Source of the DNA: Acidobacteriota bacterium
GTDB lineage: Bacteria; Acidobacteriota; Vicinamibacteria; Marinacidobacterales; SMYC01
NCBI GenBank assembly: GCA_004356105.1
Contig: SMYC01000277.1
Span: 1 to 38,462 of the forward strand
Direction of reading: 5' to 3'
DNA length: 38,462 nt
Every line of letters begins with the position of its first letter. Position 1 is the first letter of the stretch. The position numbers were made by a program, and so were the translations under genes. The notes under the pieces are model-generated. The model did not search any database. It saw only the letters and a program-made list of their open reading frames with translations, and was not told the origin of the DNA. This document shows positions 1 to 8,434 of this stretch, in pieces.

Positions 1-966
1 CCGGATCGTCTTGGCGCCGCCAAGCGTCTCCATCAAGTAGAACGGAACTTCTTTTCCGCTATCGGCTACGGAGTGCGACGTGTAGAAGCGCAATGCCAAG
101 ACGCGGCTTTTGGGCCCGAGCGGGATATAGCCTTTGACATCGGCTATGACCCGCGTGAAGTCATATCGGCTCAGACCGGTATCCTCGTAGCGCTCGCCGG
201 TGATGCGGGCCACGACGCCCACGGCGGGATCCGACCATTTGTCCCGCAGGTCGAACTCAGCCCATCCACCGGTGACGAGGAAATCGGTCCGGGGATTCAT
301 GAAGCCGGGCACTCTGTCGGGATCGAAGACGTCTTCGATGGAGCTCTCCACGTCGCCCGAATCGGTCCTCGCCGAGAGCCATCCGCCTTGAGCGCCGAGA
401 GAGAGAAGCCCGCGAGGGTTGAGCCAGAAATAACCCATCGCGCTCTGGTCGTTGAGCAGATAGGTCGAGCGATCTTCGACCGTCGAGTCGTTCCCGAGGC
501 CATAGAAGCGCAGCGACGTCAAGTCACGATACTCGCCTCGGAATTTGAGCTCGATACGCCGGCCGATTTGCGGAGGCGGGAAGATGACTTCCGCGTCCGC
601 GGTCGTGTAGCCGCGGGTCGAGTAACGGCCGTTGGCCTGGAACTGAAAATATTGAGACTCGAGGCCGTGGATATAGCCGCCGCCGAGCGCGAAGCCCGAG
701 CCCGAGGGCATGCCGCCGAAGACGGGACGAAAGCCATGCCAGCCTTTGACGAGCCAGTTTTGAGGGAACTTCGCTTTCTCCCAATTCCGGGCGCGCTTCT
801 CGGCGCCTGAAACTTCATAGGGCTCGAGATTCGCCGCTTTCTCGCGCCTCAGCTTTTGCAGGATTTCCTGCCGGCTCACAGGCTGTGGCCCTTGTTCTTC
901 CTCCTCCTGAGCCAAAGCGACGATGGACGACGCCATCAAAAAGAACGTCATCATGACAACACGCAT
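1..966 (-). CDS. Omp85/BamA-like outer-membrane beta-barrel protein, 3' end outside window
   Basis: This reading frame stays open from an ATG at 966 to the left edge, giving 322 residues without a stop. The first 19 or so residues (MRVVMMTFFLMASSIVALA) form a Sec signal peptide, followed by an acidic EEEEQ stretch and a helical linker. The rest alternates short beta strands rich in Gly and aromatics (for example GGGYIHGLESQYFQF and GLGNDSTVED), as in the C-terminal barrel of surface-antigen D15 proteins. The last visible residues, GGAKTIR, match the start of the conserved GG...(L/I)RGY motif of Omp85 barrels. No POTRA domain precedes the barrel, so a short BamA/TamA-like porin or secretion partner is more likely than BamA itself. 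It is the last gene of a minus-strand series, 95 nt after the repeat-rich protein. The family is fairly secure; the role is unknown. Confidence 0.72.
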   Translation of the reverse strand, partial: MRVVMMTFFLMASSIVALAQEEEEQGPQPVSRQEILQKLRREKAANLEPYEVSGAEKRARNWEKAKFPQNWLVKGWHGFRPVFGGMPSGSGFALGGGYIHGLESQYFQFQANGRYSTRGYTTADAEVIFPPPQIGRRIELKFRGEYRDLTSLRFYGLGNDSTVEDRSTYLLNDQSAMGYFWLNPRGLLSLGAQGGWLSARTDSGDVESSIEDVFDPDRVPGFMNPRTDFLVTGGWAEFDLRDKWSDPAVGVVARITGERYEDTGLSRYDFTRVIADVKGYIPLGPKSRVLALRFYTSHSVADSGKEVPFYLMETLGGAKTIR

Positions 967-1061
967 CAAGCTTGTTCCTTGTCGTTGACGGCACCCCACG
1001 CGTGTGTGAGCCGCTCGGTTCAGCAGATATTAGCGCGACGATCGGCACAAAGAAATCGACG

Positions 1062-3233
1062 TCAGCGTCTTCGGCGGCCCGCCCCGCGCCGAGCGCCTCC
1101 GCCCGCCCGCCAGTTCTGATAGCCCTGAGCGCGCGCCGCACCGGTCGCGCGTCCCTGAAAATCGCGGTTCAGTTGGTTCATCGTGCTCCCGTCGACGCTC
1201 TGCGCCTGGCGTTGCCGCTCTGCCTGGGACCAGGACCCGTTGTCGTATTTCTGCCAGCCGCCGTCTGAGCGGCGATAGACGTTGCCGTCTTTGCCGGCAT
1301 AAACATTGCCTTGATTGCGCACGATCGCACCGGAGCTTCCGGAGGACGTTTGATAGGCGGCGATACCGCGGCTCGGCGTCGCCGCCCGCGCCGTCCTCGC
1401 CCAGTCGTCTCCCTGGCGTACGGCCGAGCTTCCCCAGCGCGCATATGGGCTTGCTCCTTGGCGCGTGCGTGCATAGGTCCCGGTGCGGGGATTGTACGCT
1501 TCGGCGAATCCGCTCGCTCCATAAGGTCCCCAAGCCGAGGCGCCGCGGGCATAGGTCCCCGTCCTCGGGTTATAGGCCGCGCTCCGGCCCATGCCGCCAT
1601 AAGGGCCATAGGCGCGCGCCGCCCGACCATAAGTTCCGGTATACGGGTTGTAGAAGGCAGCAGCGCCATAGGTGTGCGGGTACGGATAGTAAACCGGGTA
1701 GAAGCCTCCGCCGTAATAATAAGGTGGGTAGTAGAAGCCAGTCCCGAAAGCGACCGAGCCCCAAGAGTAATAGACGCCGACATAGCCCGCCGTATAGCCA
1801 AAGGTTACATGGGTAGAGGTCGCGTCATACACGCTGACATAGCTCGTGTGATGCAGGGGTGAGCTCGGCGGGATCGTTTGGATCTCGTCGGGGATCTCGT
1901 CCGCGACTTCCCACCCCCCGGACGGCGAGGTCGACACGAACCAAACACCCTCGAAACACAAATAGTAACGTTCGTCGACCCGCAGCACGTCGTTTCCCGT
2001 ATTGATCGCATAGGCCATCGTCGTACCCGTCTTGTCGTTGACGGGCTCGAACTGAGGCTCGCCCTGATAAACCACCACCGGGGGTGTTACCGCGTCTCGC
2101 GCAACCGTTGCCTTCTGCGGGATCTGGGCCAGCAAGATCGCTTCGTCCGCCTGAGGCGTGCCAGGCACGGAAGGCAAGACACGGGCGCGGGGGTGGCTTT
2201 CCGGAATGTTCTCGAAATCCTTTGGAAGGTCCTTGGAGGCGAACGTCCAAGCGCCCATCTCGAGCGAAGATGTTCGGAACCAGCGGCCCGCGACCAAGTA
2301 ATAGTAGTGCTCGTCGCCTTGATGGAAAAGAAGATCGCTCTCCGTATTCTTCACCCAGAGAAGCTCTGTCTCGGGCACCATGCCCATATCGGGCTCGCCA
2401 TCGATGAGGATGAGCTCGGACGGCTCCTCGCTCACGTAAACGATGGGCACGTCCGCCGATGCGACGGCCCGCCCGGGAACGTTCTCACGCACGCTTTTCC
2501 AGTTGTCGTCGTCCGGCAGGTTACTCAGCGCTCCGGGCAGCGACGCCGCGGGCGACCACGAGCTCTTCAAGCTCGACGCGCCGAGCCAGCCGTCTTCGTC
2601 GAGCAAGTAGTAGCGGCCATCCCTCGGATCGACGAAAAGATCCCAGTTCGTGTTGACGACGAAGCGCAAGTCGAGCTCTCCGATGGGCGCTTCCACCGGC
2701 TCGCCGTCGATCAACACGAGGATCGTGGGGCGTCGGCTGACGAAGATTTTGGGCGGCTCCGTCGCAAGCGGGACCATGGCGAGCTGTGCCTCGCCGCGAT
2801 CGAGATTCGCGAGGACGCGGTCGAGCGAGACGATGATGCCGTCGGCTGGAAAGTGCGATTCCACTTCGGCGCGAAGCTCGTTGGATGTCTTCGTCGACCC
2901 CGGCGGGAGAGACGGGAAGCTCGCTTTCAGAATCTCGAAACGCGTGATGCGAACCTTCCGGTTGTCGAGATCGACTTCCGTGTCCGCGGCAATCTCGAAC
3001 GCTCCGAAGACCGGCGGAGCACTCTCCGACGAGGAGTAGGCCAGCGCAAGCCGCGCCCCCACCCGAGTCTGATCGTCCCAGCTTTCGATTTGCGGCTGAT
3101 AGAGAACGAGCTTCGCTCCGTTATCGCCAGGATATTCCCGCGGCCAGCTGAGCTCCTGAACCGGCTCGGCAATTTGCACCGGCTGTGCCGGCTGGACTGC
3201 AAGCAGAACGAGAGCTACGAAAAGGCGGGTCAT
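1062..3233 (-). CDS. Large exported repeat protein with YNPxTGTYxR C-terminal repeats
   Basis: This 723-residue protein begins with a signal peptide (MTRLFVALVLLAVQPAQP). The N-terminal part, about residues 20-140, is a globular domain of unknown family. Three or four related modules follow, each built as P-x-(I/V)-(Y/F)-V-S-x-(E/R)-P then LILIDGEP, an N-T-(N/E/G)-x-D-(L/V) stretch, Y-Y-(Y)-L and a W-(F/L)-(R/G/V)-(T/A)-(S) segment. After about residue 490 composition changes to Tyr/Gly/Pro: a YYPPYYYGGGFYPVYYPYP stretch, then three copies of a YNPxTGTYxR...GPYG repeat at about 525-605. A Lys/Arg/Gln-rich tail ends in RRGAGRRRR. Similar proteins carry a weak automatic label of carbohydrate-binding family V/XII; nothing here proves sugar binding. 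The gene starts 54 nt after the cytochrome gene and probably shares its transcript. An exported structural or surface protein is inferred. Confidence 0.75.
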   Translation of the reverse strand: MTRLFVALVLLAVQPAQPVQIAEPVQELSWPREYPGDNGAKLVLYQPQIESWDDQTRVGARLALAYSSSESAPPVFGAFEIAADTEVDLDNRKVRITRFEILKASFPSLPPGSTKTSNELRAEVESHFPADGIIVSLDRVLANLDRGEAQLAMVPLATEPPKIFVSRRPTILVLIDGEPVEAPIGELDLRFVVNTNWDLFVDPRDGRYYLLDEDGWLGASSLKSSWSPAASLPGALSNLPDDDNWKSVRENVPGRAVASADVPIVYVSEEPSELILIDGEPDMGMVPETELLWVKNTESDLLFHQGDEHYYYLVAGRWFRTSSLEMGAWTFASKDLPKDFENIPESHPRARVLPSVPGTPQADEAILLAQIPQKATVARDAVTPPVVVYQGEPQFEPVNDKTGTTMAYAINTGNDVLRVDERYYLCFEGVWFVSTSPSGGWEVADEIPDEIQTIPPSSPLHHTSYVSVYDATSTHVTFGYTAGYVGVYYSWGSVAFGTGFYYPPYYYGGGFYPVYYPYPHTYGAAAFYNPYTGTYGRAARAYGPYGGMGRSAAYNPRTGTYARGASAWGPYGASGFAEAYNPRTGTYARTRQGASPYARWGSSAVRQGDDWARTARAATPSRGIAAYQTSSGSSGAIVRNQGNVYAGKDGNVYRRSDGGWQKYDNGSWSQAERQRQAQSVDGSTMNQLNRDFQGRATGAARAQGYQNWRAGGGARRGAGRRRR

Positions 3234-3287
3234 AAGCTTGGAAACCTCAGCTGCGATTCGGTTTTGTCACCCATGTTTGCACATCTC

Positions 3288-5549
3288 CTATTTGCGTATC
3301 GCGGCGTCGAGCTCCGCGACGAGGCGCGCCAAAGAAGCGTCGCCTGGACGGAGCTTCAGAAGCCGGCGACCGTATCGGCTCGCCTCCTCGTACTCGCCTC
3401 GATCGCGGTTCATCGTGACGAGCGCGAACAGAATCTCGGCGTCTCCAGAGTGCCGTTCATGGGCCTTCTGCAATACTGAAAGGGCCTCGTCAACTTTACC
3501 GGTGCTCGAGAGCGCCACACCGTAGACATAACTAAAACGCGCTTGGTCAGGCGCGAGCCTCGCGGCCCGCCCGAGCGCTTCGACCGCCTCGGTATTTTTC
3601 TCGAGGCGCACGAGCGTGAGTCCGAGCGCATGGTAGACGCCGGGATCGTCGTCCTGGACGCCGAGCGCGTCTCGAAGCGTCGCCTCGGCATGATCGTCTC
3701 GCCCCTGCATCCGGTAGAGATCCGCAAGATTCACATGAGCCTGCACGAATCGAGGGTCGAGCTCGAGGACGGATAGATATTCGCGCTCCGCGTCAGCGAG
3801 CTCGCCGAGCTGGATATGGACGAGACCGAGATTCATGCGCGCCTCCGGCCAGTCGGCATTAAGGTTTTGTACGGCTCGATATTCGGCGAGCGCGCCGGTC
3901 CAAATCGAGCGCTGCTCGGGCGTGAAGTAGTCGACGGGAACGGCGGCAAGAACACGCGCAGCCTCGATGCGCACCGCGCGGACATCGTCCTCGAGCAGCG
4001 GGATGACGAGCTGGTGCAACGTCGTCGGCTCGAGCGCTTCGGCGGCCTCGAGCGCGCCGAGCCGTAGAAGTGCATCCGCGCTTCGAAGGCCTTGCGGAAG
4101 ATAGGGCATCGCGGAAAGACCCGCTAGAGCTGTCGCTTTGACGAGCGCCGGGACCTCCGCTTCGTTCACGAGGCTTGCAAGCGACGCCGTGTCGCCCGCG
4201 TGAAGCGCCTCTCCGTAATGCCGCGTCGGCGGATGCCCATACCACTCGGCCACCTTGGCGGCGGCCCACACCGGCGTCTCGGCCTCGTGGCATCCGTTGC
4301 AAGCGTTCGGGGCCCGAAGCGACACGGTCAAATCCGGACGCGGGACGCGCAGGCTATGGTCGCGGCGCGGGTCCACGACCATGTACGTCGTTTCCGGCAT
4401 GTGGCAATTGACGCACGAAGCACCCTCCGTCCCTGGCTCGTGAAAGTGATGGCTCTGGGTGTCGAACTTTGCGGGCAAATGGCAGGACGCACAAACAGCG
4501 TTCCCTTCGGCGCGAACGCTCAGCGTGTGCGGGTCATGGCAGTCCTGGCACGTCACACCTTTTAGATACATCTTGCTCTGAACGAATGAGCCGTAAACGT
4601 AGACTTCGTCGCGAATCTGACCGTCCGCGTAGTAGAGCGGCTCGGTCAACAAAGACGGGCGGAAGTCGTCGAGAAACGGTTGCCCATGCGGGTCGTCCTC
4701 GTAAAGCTGCGAGCGCCGCGAGTGACACGGAGCACAGGTCTCGATCTCGTAATGCTCGGCGCGGGGGGGGTCGCGCTCGGCGAGTCCGGTCTCTATGTTC
4801 ATGACCCAGGAAGCCTCATCGGTGCGTAAGGTCGCCTCGAGCTTCGGATCGCCTTCAGCACCTTCTTGCGCCCAAGCGACGTGGCGGGAGCCCCGTCCGT
4901 GGCACGCTTCGCAGGAAACATTCATCTCCTGCCACGTGGTGTCGTAGCGATTCGCCTCGCGATCGTAGTTCTTCCGAAGCCCGGTGGAGTGGCACGACGC
5001 ACACATGAAGTTCCAGTTTTGGTAACGCTTCGTCCAGTGCAGCGGGTCTTCGTGGTCGATGCCTTCGTCTGGATAGAGATGGAACCAGCGCTCGCCGCCT
5101 TGGCTCGACGGTCGCGCGTCCCAGGCAATGCTCAAAACTTGATAACGCCCATCGGGAAACGGGACGAGATATTGCTGGAGCGGGTCGGCGCCGAACGTGA
5201 AAGCGATCTCGTAATCTTCGAGCTCACCATCAGGGCCGTCCGTTCGCACCATGAACTTTCCATCCCGCTCGAAAAAAGTCGTCGTCACGCCCGCATGGTC
5301 GAAGGCGCGGTCGCGGAAATCACCGAGCACGGTCGAGGCGTCGGCAAGCTGCATGGCGAGGTCGTGATGGGAGCCGCGCCAGAGCTCGAACTCCGCCGGG
5401 TGGCACGCGGCGCAGGCATCCTTCCCGACATGGGTGGGGCTGTCCGCGATCTCGGCATCCTCAGTCTCACTGGCCGGCCCACTCGCCGGCGAAGCGTCAC
5501 ATCCCGTCAATACGAAGCCTAGCAACGAGAAGGACAAAATCGCGCGCAT
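3288..5549 (-). CDS. Octaheme c-type cytochrome lipoprotein with HEAT-like and TPR domains
   Basis: From the ATG at 5549 the protein has 753 residues. An in-frame GTG at 5558 is an alternative start. MRAILSFSLLGFVLTGC is a lipoprotein signal with Cys17 as the lipidated residue. Eight CXXCH haem-binding motifs lie near residues 46, 183, 213, 272, 334, 353, 379 and 417, and many extra His residues are available as distal ligands. The order of motifs fits the cytochrome c554/doubled-CXXCH group. Helical repeats resembling HEAT follow at about 440-540, then at least four TPRs at about 555-745 (for example ALAEYRAVQNLNADWPEARM). The protein is probably anchored at the periplasmic face of a membrane and moves electrons; the TPRs suggest a partner protein. 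It is divergent from the nucleotide transporter, with only 43 nt between the starts, and leads the minus-strand cluster. Confidence 0.88.
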   Translation of the reverse strand: MRAILSFSLLGFVLTGCDASPASGPASETEDAEIADSPTHVGKDACAACHPAEFELWRGSHHDLAMQLADASTVLGDFRDRAFDHAGVTTTFFERDGKFMVRTDGPDGELEDYEIAFTFGADPLQQYLVPFPDGRYQVLSIAWDARPSSQGGERWFHLYPDEGIDHEDPLHWTKRYQNWNFMCASCHSTGLRKNYDREANRYDTTWQEMNVSCEACHGRGSRHVAWAQEGAEGDPKLEATLRTDEASWVMNIETGLAERDPPRAEHYEIETCAPCHSRRSQLYEDDPHGQPFLDDFRPSLLTEPLYYADGQIRDEVYVYGSFVQSKMYLKGVTCQDCHDPHTLSVRAEGNAVCASCHLPAKFDTQSHHFHEPGTEGASCVNCHMPETTYMVVDPRRDHSLRVPRPDLTVSLRAPNACNGCHEAETPVWAAAKVAEWYGHPPTRHYGEALHAGDTASLASLVNEAEVPALVKATALAGLSAMPYLPQGLRSADALLRLGALEAAEALEPTTLHQLVIPLLEDDVRAVRIEAARVLAAVPVDYFTPEQRSIWTGALAEYRAVQNLNADWPEARMNLGLVHIQLGELADAEREYLSVLELDPRFVQAHVNLADLYRMQGRDDHAEATLRDALGVQDDDPGVYHALGLTLVRLEKNTEAVEALGRAARLAPDQARFSYVYGVALSSTGKVDEALSVLQKAHERHSGDAEILFALVTMNRDRGEYEEASRYGRRLLKLRPGDASLARLVAELDAAIRK

Positions 5550-5592
5550 CGAAGCCACTCATGATAGCACCGCCCGTGTAACATGGGCGTCC

Positions 5593-8355
5593 ATGCTCAG
5601 ATCGCTCGCAGGCATCGTCGACGTTCGGCCGCGGGAGATTCGCCGTGTCGGCGGGATGTTCGCGCTCCTCGGCCTCATCATCGCGACGGCCTACATCCTG
5701 AAGCCTGTCCGAAGCTCGCTTTTCTTGAGCGAGTTCGGCTCGGAGCAGCTCCCTTACGTCTACATCGTCGTCGCGATCGTCCTCGGCGTTGTTGCCGCCG
5801 GTTTTGGGAAGTGGGTCCCGCGCGCAAACCTCCCGCGTCTTCTCGCCGGTGCGTCCTACTTCTTCGCGCTCCAACTTCTCGTCTTCTGGCTCGCGATCGA
5901 CTCAGGCTGGCCGTTTACCGGCTTCGTTTTCTACGTCTGGGTGAGCATCTTTACCGCGGTGATGCCATCGCTTTTCTGGCTACTCGCCAACTACATCTTC
6001 TATGCGAACGAAGGCCGGCGCTTGTTCCCTGTCGTTATGGCTGGCGGGCTTCTCGGCTCCATCCTGGGCGGCGCTATCACGTCGTTTCTCGTCCGCTTCG
6101 TTGAAACGAAGGGCTTGCTCCTGTCGGCCATCGTCCTCCTCATAGGCGTCGGCCTTCTCGTCCGATGGAACACGGTAGAGCAGCGCGAGCGCATGGCCGA
6201 GCGCCGGATGGATTTGGCGCGGGAAGAAAAAAGCGGAGCGAGGCCTGACGACAAGCCATGGAGGCTCGTCGCGCGCTCGCGTTATCTCTCGATGATAGCG
6301 GCCCTTATCGTGCTTACGACGATGACCTCGACACTCGTGGACTACCAGTTCAATACGGCTGTGGAGCAATCGTTCGAAACGACGGACGCGATGACGGGCT
6401 TTTTTGGCACTTTCTTCGCCGCCATCAACATCGTCGCCTTCGTGCTCCAGTTGCTCGTTGTCGGAAGGCTTCTGAGCCGTCTCGGGGTTGCCGCGGGGTT
6501 GGCCATTCTGCCGCTCGCACTGCTCTCGTCCTCGATCGCATTTCTTCTCTTTCCGCGGCTCCTCACCGCGGCGCTCGTCAAGACCTCGGATGACGGGCTC
6601 AGCAACTCCGTCAACAAGTCGAGTGTGGAGGTGCTCTACCTCCCCATCTCTCTCGCGGTGAAGACCCGGCTCAAATCTTGGCTCGACATGTTTGTCGAGC
6701 GCACGAGCCGCGGTCTCGCAGGGGTTACGATTCTCATGGTGACGGGGGTCTTCTCGCTCTCGGTAAACGAGATAAGCCTCGTCGTCATTGCCCTGCTCCT
6801 GCCGTGGCTCGCCCTCGTCGTGCTCTCGCAGCGTGAATATGTGAAGACGTTCCAGGACTCGCTCTCGCGTCGTGATATCAGCGACGTTACATCTCAGATG
6901 AACGACCCGGCCAGCCTGTCGGTCTTCCGGCAAGCTCTCGATGATGCGGACGATCGCGAGCTCGTCTATGTGCTCGAGCTGCTACAAGGGGTCGACGCAC
7001 CAGAGCTCCTCGAGCGGGTCATAGCACTCAGCTCTCATCACGACGCGAATGTGCGCCGAGCTTCTCTCCGCCTCTTGCGAGGCGCTTCGACCCCACCCGA
7101 GCTATCGGACTTCCCCTCCCGCGCGCGCGATCCGGATCCGGGAGCTGCGGCCGAAGCGATGGCGCTCTGGGTACGTACGAATCCCGACGAAGGCTATCGT
7201 GCGCTTCAAACTTTCGTGCGGGAAGGCGAGACGGGCCGCATAGATGCCGTGCTCGACATTTTGGATTTGACCGAAGAGCTCGTGACCGAAGCCGACATCG
7301 AGTCCTTCGTCATAGAGCGCTGTAATCGCGACGACCCTGCGGATCGGCGTCTCGCCGCGCGGGCCGCCGGTTTTCTTCGGGGCGATTCCCCAGGCGTGCT
7401 TCGTCTGCCCGGGCTTCTGAAGGACCCGGAAATCGACGTCGCTCGTGCGGCGGCGCTCAGTATCGGACGGCTCCGACACGCGCCCGGCTTTCCGCTCTTG
7501 ATAACGGCGCTCTCGAGGCGACCGTTGCGCGCCGCCGCGAGAAAGGCGATTGCGAGCTTTGGCGTCGACCGCCTCGAGAGCTTGACGGAGCGCTTGCGCG
7601 ACGAGCAAGAGGACGTCGACATCCGCCGAGCGCTCCCGTCGACGCTCGTCGAGCTCGCCGACATCGACGACACGCGCGTGATGGTGATGAGCGTGATCAT
7701 GAACATCCTGCCGCACAGCGACAGGCGCCTCCATTATCAAGCCATCAAAGCTCTCGGAAAATTACGGACCCGTTTTCCCGAGATGCGCTTTTCCAGGAGC
7801 GAGGTCGACCGCCTGCAAAAGCGGGAGGCGTTCGAGCTCGGCGCCCTGGCGAGTCTTCTCGACGGGGTGAAGAGCCGAATGCCAGCGCTCGAAAGTCACG
7901 GCTTGCTCGTCAGAGTTCTAGAGGAACGTATGGAGTTTACTCGCGAGCGCATCTTCCGTCTGTGGGGGCTCATCCATCCGCCCAACGAGGTTTTTGGCGC
8001 CTGGGATCGCATCGCGAAAGGCCAGCCCGCGGTGCGCGCCACGGCGCTCGAATATCTGCACAACGTGCTCTCCCCTTACGACCGCACATCGCTGTTGCCG
8101 CTCGTCGAAGCCACGAGCTCCGCCGAGGTGCACGAAATAAGCCGAAAACTGTTGGGCACGAGCAGACTCACTTTCACCGAAGCGTTGACGCGACTTCTCC
8201 GTCACCGTGATTACTGGGTCGCCGCGAGCGCCGCAACGCTTGCGGGCGAGCTCGAGGGTGCTCCGCTCAAGGCTGAGCTGGCGTCGCTCAAAGAGCACCC
8301 TTCAGAAATCGTGCGCGAGGCGGTGGAGAACGCCCTCAGTAATAATTCCTATTGA
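5593..8355 (+). CDS. NTP/NDP-exchange (Npt1/Npt2-like) transporter fused to HEAT-repeat domain
   Basis: I chose the ATG at 5593 (920 residues, MLRSLAGIVDVRPREIRRVGG) because the upstream in-frame extension runs into the divergent cytochrome gene and looks non-coding. Residues about 20-425 hold some twelve hydrophobic helices. An early KPVRSSLFLSEFG segment is typical of the bacterial nucleotide transporter family related to rickettsial and chlamydial ATP/ADP translocases. Residues about 450-920 are Leu/Ala/Arg-rich helical pairs of HEAT type, cytosolic by inference. In free-living bacteria this architecture does not imply energy parasitism and its substrate is not settled. Homologues often sit near cyclic-nucleotide-binding proteins; a CNB protein lies 5.6 kb downstream here. 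The gene ends inside a TTGACA that may be the -35 box of the next gene. Confidence 0.82.
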   Translation: MLRSLAGIVDVRPREIRRVGGMFALLGLIIATAYILKPVRSSLFLSEFGSEQLPYVYIVVAIVLGVVAAGFGKWVPRANLPRLLAGASYFFALQLLVFWLAIDSGWPFTGFVFYVWVSIFTAVMPSLFWLLANYIFYANEGRRLFPVVMAGGLLGSILGGAITSFLVRFVETKGLLLSAIVLLIGVGLLVRWNTVEQRERMAERRMDLAREEKSGARPDDKPWRLVARSRYLSMIAALIVLTTMTSTLVDYQFNTAVEQSFETTDAMTGFFGTFFAAINIVAFVLQLLVVGRLLSRLGVAAGLAILPLALLSSSIAFLLFPRLLTAALVKTSDDGLSNSVNKSSVEVLYLPISLAVKTRLKSWLDMFVERTSRGLAGVTILMVTGVFSLSVNEISLVVIALLLPWLALVVLSQREYVKTFQDSLSRRDISDVTSQMNDPASLSVFRQALDDADDRELVYVLELLQGVDAPELLERVIALSSHHDANVRRASLRLLRGASTPPELSDFPSRARDPDPGAAAEAMALWVRTNPDEGYRALQTFVREGETGRIDAVLDILDLTEELVTEADIESFVIERCNRDDPADRRLAARAAGFLRGDSPGVLRLPGLLKDPEIDVARAAALSIGRLRHAPGFPLLITALSRRPLRAAARKAIASFGVDRLESLTERLRDEQEDVDIRRALPSTLVELADIDDTRVMVMSVIMNILPHSDRRLHYQAIKALGKLRTRFPEMRFSRSEVDRLQKREAFELGALASLLDGVKSRMPALESHGLLVRVLEERMEFTRERIFRLWGLIHPPNEVFGAWDRIAKGQPAVRATALEYLHNVLSPYDRTSLLPLVEATSSAEVHEISRKLLGTSRLTFTEALTRLLRHRDYWVAASAATLAGELEGAPLKAELASLKEHPSEIVREAVENALSNNSY

Positions 8356-8380
8356 CAAACGCCAACTGACCATCATAAAG
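8352..8380 (+). promoter_or_regulatory. Candidate sigma70-type promoter of the M4 protease gene
   Basis: A perfect TTGACA at 8352-8357 overlaps the TGA stop of the transporter gene and is followed after 17 nt by ATAAAG (8375-8380). The surrounding 80 nt are clearly AT-richer than the flanking genes. It lies about 55 nt before the protease ATG. The -35 is good, the -10 weak. Confidence 0.4.
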
Positions 8381-8434
8381 TTACTTTTCGTCGCGGGAAT
8401 AACTTACTTACTCGACGATCGAGGTTGCCAGAAC

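Noticed and set aside
73..810. Long plus-strand ORF at the left edge
   Set aside because: It is antisense to the Omp85-like barrel, whose signal peptide, strand pattern and GGAKTIR motif are convincing. The plus-strand translation is Arg/Asp-rich with no domain.
1878..3479. 533-residue plus-strand ORF
   Set aside because: It is antisense to the repeat protein and runs into the cytochrome gene. Its Arg/His-rich composition is typical of a shadow frame in high-GC DNA.
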